From: Lutraria lutraria
Taxonomy: Eukaryota; Mollusca; Bivalvia; Venerida; Mactridae
Assembly: GCA_964023205.1 (NCBI GenBank)
Contig: OZ026833.1
Span: forward strand, 36,372,366-36,436,365
Direction: 5' to 3'
Length of the DNA: 64,000 nucleotides
Part shown: one piece after another, positions 14,101 to 24,334 of the stretch
How positions within the stretch are numbered: the stretch's first letter is position 1
How the letters are laid out: every line of letters begins with the position of its first letter
Notes under the pieces: generated by a model
Told to the model about the DNA's origin: nothing
The model's database searches: none
What the model saw: the letters and a program-made list of their open reading frames with translations, nothing else
Program-made: the position numbers and the translations under genes

Positions 14101-17100
14101 TATAGTTAATAGTATGGGTGAAAACTGTATTTATCCTGCTCGCAGCAAACAGACTACCTTACTGGACTGTTACCAAATTTGATTGATGAATCGTCTACTC
14201 ATGTAGATTGGAATTCTTGGTACCTTCCAGCATTTGATTTGTTCTGTTTTGATTTATTATATTGGAAGTTTTGCTTATGATATCAATCAGTTTTGCCGTG
14301 ATTATTTTTGTCTATGATAAGATTGATTACTTTAGAGAAATAGGACCGTGTTTTCCAGACATTTACAGAGTTGGTACAAATACTACAACAGTTACTGCTA
14401 ATAGCTATATTACAAAATTGTATGATTATGGAACTTTCAGCCTCTAATTTGGCACATGTTCTTCATGATTTGCAAGTTAATTGACTTTAGGCTTTTTTGG
14501 AGGAAAACGTTGGCACAATTCCCATTAGCATGATATAAGTTGTAGAGTGAATATAATTACTGACTTCGTTTAAAGGGGTAACTCTTGCTGGTATACCAGC
14601 GAGTATGTGTGGGTTGGGCTATGTGAACTGATATGCCTAATACTACCTGTCAATTAAACTCTCTGTTGTTTAAAATAGCACAAGAATGGGTGAGTCATCA
14701 ACTGACCACTGGTTAGTAAAGTACTCCTGTTATATAGAAAGCATCGGCTGCTCAACCTTACCACATGCCTCTGTTTACAAACAGAGAGTTTATCAGCAAG
14801 TAGCCACACCTCCCAAGAAATTCAAATTTTCTGTTAGGCAGGTTTAAACTTTTTCTCAAAGTAACACTTATAATTAATGTATTACTAAGATTTTTGGATG
14901 AAATGTTTTTACATGGAATAATTTACCATTGTGAGAATTTTTTAAAGAATGTTTTTCTGTAGTTTATTCAAAAATTAAGAAAAGGGCTCTCTGATATGAA
15001 ACATGCATAAAATTTTACAAAAAAACGCCCCAGCGCCATCTAGTGGTTTATATATATGTTCCTGTTACCCCTTTAAGGTTATAAACTAATATTTATTACA
15101 AGAAATTGTTTTATAAGGTGTGTTTTGTTGTGTGAATATAAATGTACAGCATAAAGGTAGGATTATACTGACTCCCTCATACCTACTAGGCTAGTATAAT
15201 AGGATGAAATAAATGGTGGTTACCCAGTTTGGTTCTCAAAAAAACTTTTTTTTAAGGTGCACATGTTTGTAAAATAAGGATAATGGATGTAATTTTAGGA
15301 GACACAATTAGTGTTTGGTGGTTTACAAACAAGGGATTTGTTAAGGGAAAAAAGTAATCGCCATTTTATGGGCTGTTTGATTATTACAAAAGGGTGCATT
15401 TTCAGTCTGTGGACTAAGGTTTGTGAGTTTAAACTCAGTGTGTGGCGAATGTTATCTGTGACAATATGGTAGCAGACATTTGTTTTAAGGCATTTATGTC
15501 CCTCCACTGATTCAATTGATTCCCATGGAGAAGTTTCTCAGATACTTGCATAGAACATGATGAACCCAGGTATATACATGTATGTATCGGGATAAGTGTT
15601 TGTTCATAGATATAAAACTCTATTGAAATCATGAAATAAATTGTTAATTTAAGTCCTTGGTGAACATTTAATGACAATTATGTGTTATATCTAAAATCTG
15701 TAGGCACAGTATTGAAAGGAAATTATTTTGAATGTAATACAAGTACTTTTTTATTTGATTTCTATAGGCCCGTTTAAAAAACGGGTCATATTATGGGAAC
15801 ACCCACGCCATGCGGGTGGGTTGGAGGGCGGCGTCCACAACGATGTCTGCTCTCTAATTCAAACAGTTTTATTCAGAACCTCACCAAACTCGATGGAAAT
15901 GTTTATGGCCATAGGAGATCTCGGTCAAGTTTGATAACCAGCCCAATCAGCCCAGTCACTTCTGAGTTATGCCCCTTGATGCTTTGAAGAATGAATTTTG
16001 ACGGGCGTATTTTGTGACCTGGCACTCTTGTTGTGTATGACTTGTAATTGTGTCTGTTTCTTGGATACTAACTACACTATGCTATCAGTCCCCATATTCA
16101 ACCAATGTCTCAATTCTATACATACATGTACTTTCTAAGTCGTGTGTTTAATTAACTATTCTAAGTATTTCTCTCAAATGGTGATTAATGGAATGAGATT
16201 GTTCTATGTGATGATATTAATTCTAGTAAAAATTCAACTGAAATAATGTAGAACTGAAGAAATGATTGAGTATGGGACCTGATTAACACTTTTTTGTGTT
16301 ATATGAATGATTAATGTGATGGATTTGAGTGATTCTCGTGTCAGAACTTTTCTCACATTGCACCATGCATGACCTTTATTTTCAGAGAGCTATTCTTTCA
16401 CTCCTGGATGGATATCGTGGACATGGTGATTGTTGTTCTCACGTTTGTACTTGATCTTGTGTTTAGCAACTCCGGCTACCCGAGGTATTTACACCGTCAT
16501 GAGTGAAAGTAACCAGTATGTGCCAGATTTTCCGGTTCTTTGACCAAACCGGACTATTTTGTCTTTTTCCATGGCACTTTGCTTAAATCTTCAGTTGTTT
16601 TTTTAATAAAAAATTTCAACTTTCACCCATACACTTGAAGCATTTCACGATTCAAATTTATCACAATATAGTATAACATCACCTAGGGGCCACTTCATTA
16701 TTTTTACCTTTTATATTCAGAACAGTATCAATACTTATTTAACATTTCAACTTGATAATGATATGAATAACCTTTAGTCCTAAAGATGCAGGTCTAATAT
16801 CATAATATCTTGGTTCAATACTGCGAGCATGTAGTGATTCTTCTTGGTGCAGTCTTACCATTGGTCAGTTTTGAATTTCTGTTCGAAAACAACCAATCAG
16901 ATGACAGAATTTTGATTATTAATTTCTTATCAAAATGTCTTGCATGCCTTGTCAATATTGAAGTCATCTCTGAGTAATTTTCTTCTGTACAATGCATAAT
17001 ATTATAATACCTAAAATTTTATACATTTTAGTTAGATTTAATTTCCCTTTTTACTGATTATGCGTATAATTGATTACAAAAATATGTTTGAAATTAATTT

Positions 17101-20100
17101 CCTTAATGAAATCTATTTTAGATAAAGCTATTTTATCCTTTTGAGCTGTGAATATAATTCATTATAATACTCTTTAAATACAGACCATTTTAGTCATGTA
17201 AAGGTGTTGTCATTATCCCCAACTGTAGTCTTAATTGTCATAACAATTATATATTATATTTTAACAATAAAAAAACGATCTGAAATCTCTTGTGAATTAT
17301 GTATTGAATTTAAAGACATAAATGCTACAGTACCGTACATAAGTAGCAAAATATTTATACATCTTTAATTTATGTTTGAAGTAATAATTATGTTATTTCA
17401 AATAAATAGATACGTAAACTTTATCCCATGCTTTTTTTGTCAGGCTCGGAGTCATTGGTCGTTCTATTAGAATTTTACGTATCATTAGAGGCTTATACCT
17501 GATCTCTCAACAGAGGAAACATATTGCCATCGCTTCAAGAAGAATCGTGTCACAGAACAAAAGGAGATATGTCAAAGATGGCTTCGATCTGGATTTGTGT
17601 TACATCACAGGTTAGTGTCCATGTACAGTCCAACATGCAGGAGGGACCACTTGTATTCAATGAACTTTTTATTAAGCGATACATACAATTTCCTCCTGTT
17701 TATTTTTAGCCTATACATTGGTTCTTTTGGCAAACTTTGTTCAATGCAACCTGAGATAGTATATTTCTTTTGCAAACATATATTTCTTTATGCTTTTTTG
17801 TTTGAGATATCTGATGTAATCATTCTCCCTATTGCATCTGTCTGGGTTGTGTGAATGCAAACCAGGGTTGATGTCTGTGCATATGTGTATGTGTTTTATT
17901 TATAAGGGAAGGTTTGAGTCATGTTTCAGTTTTGTTTTTGCAAGATTTTTAGCGTTAGGATTTTGGATTGGCATTGTTTTAGGTATGGTATGTGGAATTT
18001 CTTGCAGATTAGATTAACTTATTGTCTGAGTTTACTTCCCATTGTTTTGTTCTATTGAATTTTCTGCTAAAAACTTGTTCTTATCATGAATTGCCTTACC
18101 ATAGTAATTTAACAGTGTAGTAGTGATCATTTGGTTGGCTTCTTTCAAATTTGTATTTTAATTAAATGCTGGAGATGATGTTCCTTGAAATAGATTAGTC
18201 TTAAGCTACTGGTTGCTCAAATTTTTCTCAATGGCCAAAGTATGGTGCTTTTCAGTCATCTTTTAGCAGTGTGGATAAACCACATGACATTTGAAACTCC
18301 TTAAAAAGTGGTATAAACTTCGGGTACCTGTAGGAAGCCAGTGTATTTTTCATTCAGAGCAAATATTACATAAAACTGAACAGAGTACAAAGAAATGACA
18401 ACTATGCATAGTGTTAAACACTATGTGTCGTGAAAATTGAAATCGGAATAAAATAATTATAGCTTCCTTTCTCCTGGCTTTGTTAAAAAAATGCTTCCTG
18501 CTCTTCCCATTTGTGACATCCAAAGTCACATGGATTATCGACACTGTTCTAATAGGCAGCATCTGTGATTGTTATAATGAAACCTGTACAATTAAATGTT
18601 GTAAAAATTCTGAGCTTGTAAATTGTAAACATGCATGCATTCATTATGTTGATTATATGGTGACACTCACCTTCAGTAATAATTTTGTTTTATTGTCATC
18701 ATCTATGAGGTTTGATTTATTTGTTTTCAGAGAGAGTTATAGCCATGTCATTCCCATCATCCGGTGTCCAATCTTTGTACAGAAATAATATATCAGTAAG
18801 TACTGTAACAAGAATATGAGTGTTATTTATCTCGAAAACATGTAAAAAAAAAATATTGATAGCATGATGAGATACTCTGTTTCTATGCCCCTGTATCTGT
18901 AGATTGGGGTTATATTGTTTTTTGGCCTGTCTGTCTGTGTTTGTACCAAACTTTAACCTTGCCTATAAAATCAAAATGCTTCCGCCTGCAGTCATCAAAC
19001 TTTGTTTGTTTGTTCCTCATGATAATCTCTACAGGACCATGCATTAAGGTCAGTAGGTCAAGGTCACCCATAGGGGGCATTGTGTTTTAAAAACACATTT
19101 TGTTTATTTCTTATTATTCATTTTCAAGTTTTTATATACATGATTGTATAAACATCTACAACATGTTTTCCTGATACTTATACAATAGTCATGTACTTTA
19201 CAAAATAAACAACCAAAATGTAATGAGGTAAAGGAACCAGACAAGAAAGGAAGAATCCATACAATGGAAGAATGAGACCCTAAAAAGCACAAATATATCT
19301 GAGGTAGTGTTATCTGCATGGTGTTAAATCTTCTTGAAATCATAATTTATGTGCGGTATTTATAAAATATTCACGCAGATGACATTTCCAACTTAACAGT
19401 CATGTAGAAAGCTATTTTCGTTATTTTTCAGGAGGTGTCCAGGTTTTTCGAGACCAAACACAGTGGCCATTACAAATTATACAATGCTTGTAGTAAGTAT
19501 TATAATGTAACAACTTTAAATCAAAGTACTGAAAGTATTCATGGACACTAAGCTTACATAGATTTGCAAAGCAACATGAAACTGGAACTAGTTTAACAAT
19601 TGCATGGCAGATGTTGAAAAATGTAGTACTTTCATCCGCATCAAAATTCATGCTCACCATGCTAGTGGCGGCTATGGAAAACTGAACTATTGTTCAGTTC
19701 ACAAAAAAATATGTTAAAATATGTTAAAATGCATCATATTTAGTGTTATTTATTCCATTGTTTCACAACTTATGAACAGTTTTTATACTGGAACTTTAAT
19801 ATTGACAGAAAGTCAGTGATCTCAATATATATCTTAGTCTAGCCTAACTTGGTCATAAGCTTACTGAGAACCCTGGCAATAAGGTGTGAGACCAATTTTA
19901 AGAACAAGTTCTTGTCCTAGCTATCATTATTCAGCATAAAGTCAAGGCACTAATAGGACCTATCAGATGCATATTCTTATGGATTTGTAATCTAGCTTTA
20001 TGCAGAATTAAGATAAGCCATTGTTAATAAAAGTTACGGAAATTACCAGCCATGATGTTTGTAACTTAATTTAGTCATGATCTTCAGCACAGACTTCTGT

Positions 20101-23100
20101 ATGTTTGTGTTTGTTTTTAGGTGAACGTGATTATGATATTTCATATTTTGATAACAGCGTGGAAAGAATTCATATTGACGACCATAATGTGCCAACTTTA
20201 AGGTATGTTTTTTTGGGTTTTTTTATGATTGCTCAGCAAAAAATGAATTATGGCTGACTGGATGGTTGGTTGGTTGGTATTGGCATCCACTGTAGTTGAT
20301 CACTCTCAATCCAGTCCCCCCATACTTGGTTTAAATGTTAATGGGCATAATAACTAAACCAAGTTTGATAACCAGCTAAGTGGCTCTTGACACTCTTGAA
20401 TTATGGCCCCTGAATCTCGAAGAGTGACAGTTCCCATCTGCAAGAAATATATTTTGACGGCATATTTTGTGACAGTTTAGCACTTTTGTTTTGAAAATAA
20501 AAGTTTAACAGTCTTGCTCTGAGGTTAAAAAACTTGAGAACAATCTCCGAGCTCAAATCTCCATTCCATTCTTAAAGTGGTAGAGTTGAAAAGATAGAGC
20601 GGAACAATGTTTGAATACATATTCTGTTCAATTATGCTGTCAGACTTAGGTATCAGTAATATCATTATTGTCTGATAGCAATTAACTTAGGAACATTTTT
20701 AGACAAGATACGAGATTTGAGCATGGAGACCAGACTCTAGTTTTATATCCTCAGGACCTTGGAAATTGTTACACCTGCTTCACATGATGATGAACATTTA
20801 GTCTTTCTGGGTGGTTTATACATGTCTGCTTTTGTTTAAAAATTCTTCTTTATCTATATTGCAGGGAAATGTTAAGATTTTGTGAGAGTATGCACGAGTT
20901 TTTGTCTGCTGGTCCTGAAAATGTTGTAGCCATACATTGTAAAGGTGGAAAAGGTAGAACAGGTACCTTGATATGTACGTGGCTTGTAGAATGTGGTCAG
21001 TTTGAGGAAGCTCAGGTTTGTAAATTGTTTTTTTCTGTATTTTTATATTTTTGGTAAATTTTATTTTCTCTTAGTAATGTAAATATTTTTTCTTGTCGTC
21101 AATTTTTTTTCTTAATTCTTTCGTATTTGACTTTATTTCTCCGATAGTAATTGACCATTCTAAGACATGTCGCCGGAAGTCCAAAATTTGTTTACTTTGA
21201 CCTCAACTGCCAAAGGTTCAAGGTTAGATAGCTTGATATCCATTGTTTTTGCATTTTATTATCTATACTCACTTTTTGAATGGTTTACTTGTGTTTTGTT
21301 ACATTTTTATTGGTCATTTATTTTTAGTGTGTCTACAAAACCAATTTCATTTTGTACTTGTCATTCGGCAGGAACTATGTTTACCGGTAATTTCAAATGA
21401 ATTGTTTTCAATGCGTTGTCATTTATAGGACAGCTTAGATTATTTTGGTGACAGACGTACAGATCTGGACCATGGTAAAACATTCCAGGGTGTTGAAACA
21501 CCAAGTCAGGTAACCTTTATGCTGCAAATTTTATTTTTGTGCGTATGAAATTTTTCCCAGACAGCCTTAATTATGCTCTTTCAAAGAAAATAAGGGAATA
21601 TTGCTTTGCAAATGTTGGTTGTTCCATCTGTAACCTAACCTAATCTGACCAACAACAAGAGAACAATTTGACCCAATCTCTACAGATTTGATTGGAAGTT
21701 GTTCATCACATGTAGATGACCCCTATTGATTTTGAGGAGAAAGTCGAAATTCTTCCCCCAAAAAATTATCTGAAGATAATGCCAGATTACATAAAATCAA
21801 TTTCTAATCAATACAAGAAATAGAGAGTTTCTGTAACTTGAATTGACACAGCTAGAATGTAATTGATCATCCTAAATGCTTAATTGCATTAATTAGTGTA
21901 TTACAGAGTCAAACAGGCTTACTTTGACTTCTGATAAAGTTTGAATTTATCTTCATTATGTAGGGAATAGGGAATTTTAATAATGATGTCTTGCCATTGG
22001 TCAATTGGAAAATTGTGGACAGGACTGACCAATCAGATACTCATATTTCCTGGGTGTATAACTTTAATAATTCATATATATGTAAGACTTTTGAATTGAA
22101 TTGAATTTCAGAGTCGTTATGTTGGGTATTTTGGTACTGTGAGAAATAAACTGAATGGTAACTTACCGAAAGAAAGATTCCTTGCTATTACTAGTGTAAA
22201 AATTAATGCATTGAAAGGTGAGTCCTTTCACTTACTATAACTTTCATATAACAATCTAATCTGCTACATGATTTTATCTTCTCATAAAAAACAGTAGGTT
22301 GTAAATCAGACTAAGAAACCTGTTTTGCAATAAAGTAATTTTGTTTGTTACATTTTTGCTGGATTTTATTGGCATTTCTTAAAACTGTTCATTTAAATTT
22401 AAGTCAGTTTTTGTTCTACAGTAAGTATTTATTTGACATCTACGTGTGTAACAAATTCACGGGCTTTCATTATTTAGGACCAATTTTGTGCTCTATCTCT
22501 TATTTGAATTCAAAAACAACTTTATGCTATGTTGCTGAACAGTAATCAGTTTTAAAATGAATGCAAACTGAATACGAGCTTGCTTATCACAATATCAGTT
22601 TTTTCATGATTCCACAGGTGTTGGTCTCGGAAATGGACGTGACCTTAAAATGGAAGTCTGGTGTCATGGAAAGTGTGTTTATCGAGTAAAATTCTACAAG
22701 GGAGAGAATACCACATTAATTCATAATGTCACAGATGATTATATAGAAGTGAAATTACAGAATTGTCCCCCTTTGTCAGAAGATGTTAAAGTTAGATTCT
22801 TGTCAAAATCTGTAAGTACTCAATTTTATTTTTTTGTCTTAATATGTTGAGCTGTTTTTGAAGAGAGGTTTTAGGACATTCAATAAAGGTTGATCTGATA
22901 CCTGTTCATGTATTGCATTTGTACGGTAAAATATTTTTGAACTTGTACCTAAAATATGACTGAAGACCGTTTATACTTTTTTTCATAAACATGAAAGCCT
23001 TTCTTCTTTGCCTAGTTAAGAAGAAGGCATGATTTATTTTTCTCTTTATGAGTTTAAGCATTTATTATGACTCGAAGGACTGAAAATGAGTTTTGTTTCT

Positions 23101-24334
23101 CCAGAAAATAATCTGGCCCTGAGGTTATGATATTTTAGAACATTCTCAGAGCTCAAATCTCAATTTTATTCTCAATAGATTCAGGACGAAAATGTATGAC
23201 TGTTTAATTTTTAAATGCATACTTAGATTAATTATGCTTTCAGAAAAACATATGATCAATATCATTATCATTTTCATGTGTTTGTTTTGTTAATGACAAA
23301 CAATGAAGTATGAGACTTGAGCTTGAAGACTGGTCTTAAGTATATAACCTCAGACACTTGTTCTTGAGTACAGTCTCCAAGCACAAATCTCAAATTCATT
23401 CACTAGGAATTTTTAGCTGAAAAGATTAAGCTGAATATGTGTGTGAATTAATTATGCTGAAAGAATAATGTTTGATTAACATTAATGATTAATATTGTTT
23501 TATTATAATTTACTTAGAAGCGCGAAAAAAATACAAGCAAATGAGTTCTAAAATATGAGAATGATCTTAATTGTTATAGCCTTGTAGATATGCTTAAAAT
23601 CTTGAAGAGTTGGCTATTTATTGCTAGACATTATTCACAACTTTACATTGAAAATCTTCAAAAAATGTGTATTTTTCTGAAAATAGGTTGAAATTCACAA
23701 AAAAAAGTTTTTATAAGTTAGATAGGTTACTCAGAAGATTTATGTAGAATACTTTTACATGTATAAAAATACAAAATATTATGATAAAGTTTTATTGTTT
23801 TAATGTTTCTATTTATTTTTCAGACTAACATTCCATCAGTGTATGACAATGCAGCATTCTATTTCTGGTTCCACACTGCTTTTGTTGAGAAAAAGTAAGT
23901 TTTCATAACTACTATTTTTTTAGCTATTTATATTTTCAGTTGCGAGAATTTTAGTCAACGACAATACTTACCTCATGTGATAGCAACCACCTCATGATAT
24001 CAACCTATTATTTGTTTACTTATGGTTCAAAGTCGATACTTGGACCGATGTAATATTGAGATATTTTTTGTTTCCTTAGTCGATTCAATTATCAAGGCTT
24101 TACTGTATATACAATGTTTAAAGTTCTATTTATAACACTCATTTCTTTATCTCACTATTTATAACACTCATTTCTTTATCTCACTCTATTTATATTTACA
24201 GATTATGCTTATCGAGAGACGAGATAGATAACCCACACAAGAAAAAGGCACAGAAAGTATTCCGAGAAAACTTCTCCATTGAATTGACTTTGAGATCTGT
24301 GAAGAAAAAGAGAGAAAGTATTCCTAAGTGCTAA
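5147..24334 (+). CDS. TPTE (VSP): Voltage-sensing phosphatase (VSP/TPTE family), 14 coding exons plus one alternative exon
   Basis: The joined protein is 596 aa. Exons: 5147-5396, 7973-8099, 9027-9230, 10087-10185 (or 16386-16484), 17444-17610, 18731-18795, 19432-19492, 20121-20202, 20865-21015, 21429-21509, 22112-22217, 22618-22811, 23824-23894, 24202-24334. All joins are GT-AG and keep frame. Order: acidic cytosolic N-terminus (1-125), S1 (about 139-160, with E152 and D159), S2 (about 173-192, F182..E185), S3, S4 (R227, R233, R236, R239, R242), basic linker (251-268), PTEN-like phosphatase with D345 in IDDHNVP and C377 in [10 protein letters not shown], then a C2 domain (about 430-596). S4 arginine spacing (6,3,3,3) matches my recollection of Ciona VSP, and the CX5R loop is intact, so an active enzyme is expected. 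Family knowledge: depolarisation activates dephosphorylation of membrane phosphoinositides. The start ATG lies just after a 3' splice site, so an upstream noncoding exon is likely. Length is close to Ciona VSP (about 576 aa). Confidence 0.95.
5443..5619. mobile_element. MITE family 1, copy 1 (VSP intron 1)
   Basis: The element begins tacagtacaacctctcc and ends with its reverse complement ggagaggttgtactgta. TA at both ends suggests Tc1/mariner-type insertion. It lies 47 bases after the exon 1 donor. Confidence 0.8.
8740..8940 (+). repeat. SINE-like repeat in VSP intron 2
   Basis: Contains gtgagaaagctgcccgacta and the block aaggtcggtgtttccaccca, resembling blocks in the SINE-like copies near 37.0-37.3 kb and 46.9 kb. 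Confidence 0.5.
9567..9951. mobile_element. hAT-type MITE with perfect 8-bp target duplication
   Basis: 385 bp with 16-bp perfect terminal inverted repeats TAGGGCTGTCACGATA. It is flanked by GTAGTTCT at 9559-9566 and again at 9952-9959. The 8-bp duplication is diagnostic of hAT-superfamily insertion. No transposase; VSP intron 3. Confidence 0.9.
10087..10185 (+). CDS. VSP exon 4a: first version of voltage-sensor segment S3
   Basis: The acceptor is a pyrimidine-rich run ending in CAG, the donor is AG followed by gtagct. Entered with two carried bases (GG) and left with AG, the exon encodes G194 to A226 and contributes two bases of the R227 codon. The peptide begins [15 protein letters not shown] and carries acidic residues D203, D206 and D217. 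It aligns without gaps to exon 4b at about 14 of 33 identical positions. It lacks the Trp seen in 4b. The donor is weaker than the GTAAGT consensus. A real exon is supported by the open frame, matching length and phase, and S3 character; which version is commoner cannot be told from DNA. Confidence 0.88.
11624..12381. mobile_element. Non-autonomous hAT-like element, long copy (VSP intron 4)
   Basis: Ends read cacaggctac and ggtagcctgtg. The flanks GTTTCCCT and GTTTCACT match at seven of eight bases, fitting an old 8-bp duplication. Subterminal blocks are shared with the shorter copy at 35217-35704. The interior holds a 111-codon minus-strand open frame (11956-12291) with no family I recognise. 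Confidence 0.72.
13080..13290. repeat. AT-rich irregular tandem repeat
   Basis: Repeated copies of tcatataatcattat with variable spacing, in VSP intron 4. No coding content. Confidence 0.65.
15765..16025 (+). repeat. Dispersed repeat, partly shared with 20290-20480
   Basis: A GC-richer block with caagtttgataaccagc and ttttgacgg..attttgtgac motifs; both also occur at 20290-20480. No coding sequence recognised. Confidence 0.55.
16386..16484 (+). CDS. VSP exon 4b: second version of voltage-sensor segment S3
   Basis: Same length (99 bp), same entry and exit phase and same homologous content as exon 4a, 6.2 kb downstream and before the S4 exon. The acceptor is tttattttcag, the donor CGAG followed by gtattt. 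With the carried GG it reads [15 protein letters not shown] and continues through a hydrophobic segment with an Asp at the position of D217. The phenylalanine-histidine-serine-tryptophan stretch looks more like the usual S3 start of VSPs. Including both exons would keep the reading frame but give two consecutive S3 helices and invert the topology of S4, so mutually exclusive use is inferred. Confidence 0.88.
17444..17610 (+). CDS. VSP exon 5: S4 sensor helix and phosphatase linker
   Basis: This exon gives S4 with R227 (codon split with exon 4a or 4b), R233, R236, R239 and R242, then the basic linker containing QQRKH and NKRRY, then KDGFDLDL at the start of the phosphatase domain. In the family the linker binds PI(4,5)P2 and couples sensor movement to the enzyme. 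Because the first S4 arginine straddles the splice junction, and both alternative exons end in AG, R227 is preserved with either choice. Confidence 0.93.
18915..19090. repeat. Dispersed repeat, inverted copy at 47110-47215
   Basis: The stretch ggcctgtctgtctgtgtttg and the following block recur as reverse complement near 47115-47205. It also contains the aggtcaaggtcaccc motif of common molluscan repeats. Confidence 0.6.
19520..19690 (+). repeat. Dispersed repeat, second copy at 40310-40440
   Basis: Shares gaactagtttaacaattgca and attcatgctcacc with 40310-40440 at moderate identity; unrecognised family. Confidence 0.6.
20510..20765. repeat. Palindromic dispersed repeat in VSP intron 8
   Basis: The start (gctctgaggttaaaaaactt, then ctccgagctcaaatctcc) is echoed in reverse at the end (gagatttgagcatggagacc). 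Similar fragments occur at 23115-23400 and weakly near 29810-30020. Confidence 0.55.
20865..21015 (+). CDS. VSP exon 9: phosphatase P-loop
   Basis: This exon carries the CX5R signature [10 protein letters not shown], with nucleophile C377 and R383. The residue two after the cysteine is Gly, as I recall for Ciona VSP; PTEN has Ala there, and this position influences substrate choice. Human TPTE carries changes in this loop that fit loss of activity, whereas here every catalytic residue is present, so the protein should be an active lipid phosphatase. Confidence 0.93.
23115..23400. repeat. Second copy of the palindromic repeat (VSP intron 12)
   Basis: Contains cagagctcaaatctcaattt and gagacttgagcttgaagact, forming the same inverted layout as the 20.5-kb copy, with a partial third arm. 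Confidence 0.5.
24110..24187 (+). repeat. Duplicate of a roughly 31-bp unit before the last VSP exon
   Basis: The unit tataacactcatttctttat followed by ctcact is present twice, just before the acceptor at 24201. It lengthens the pyrimidine-rich tract. Confidence 0.8.

Noticed and set aside
10186..17443. A third alternative S3 exon
   Set aside because: The intron was scanned for a 99-bp open segment with FF..D..D character between an AG and GT; none beyond 4a and 4b was found.
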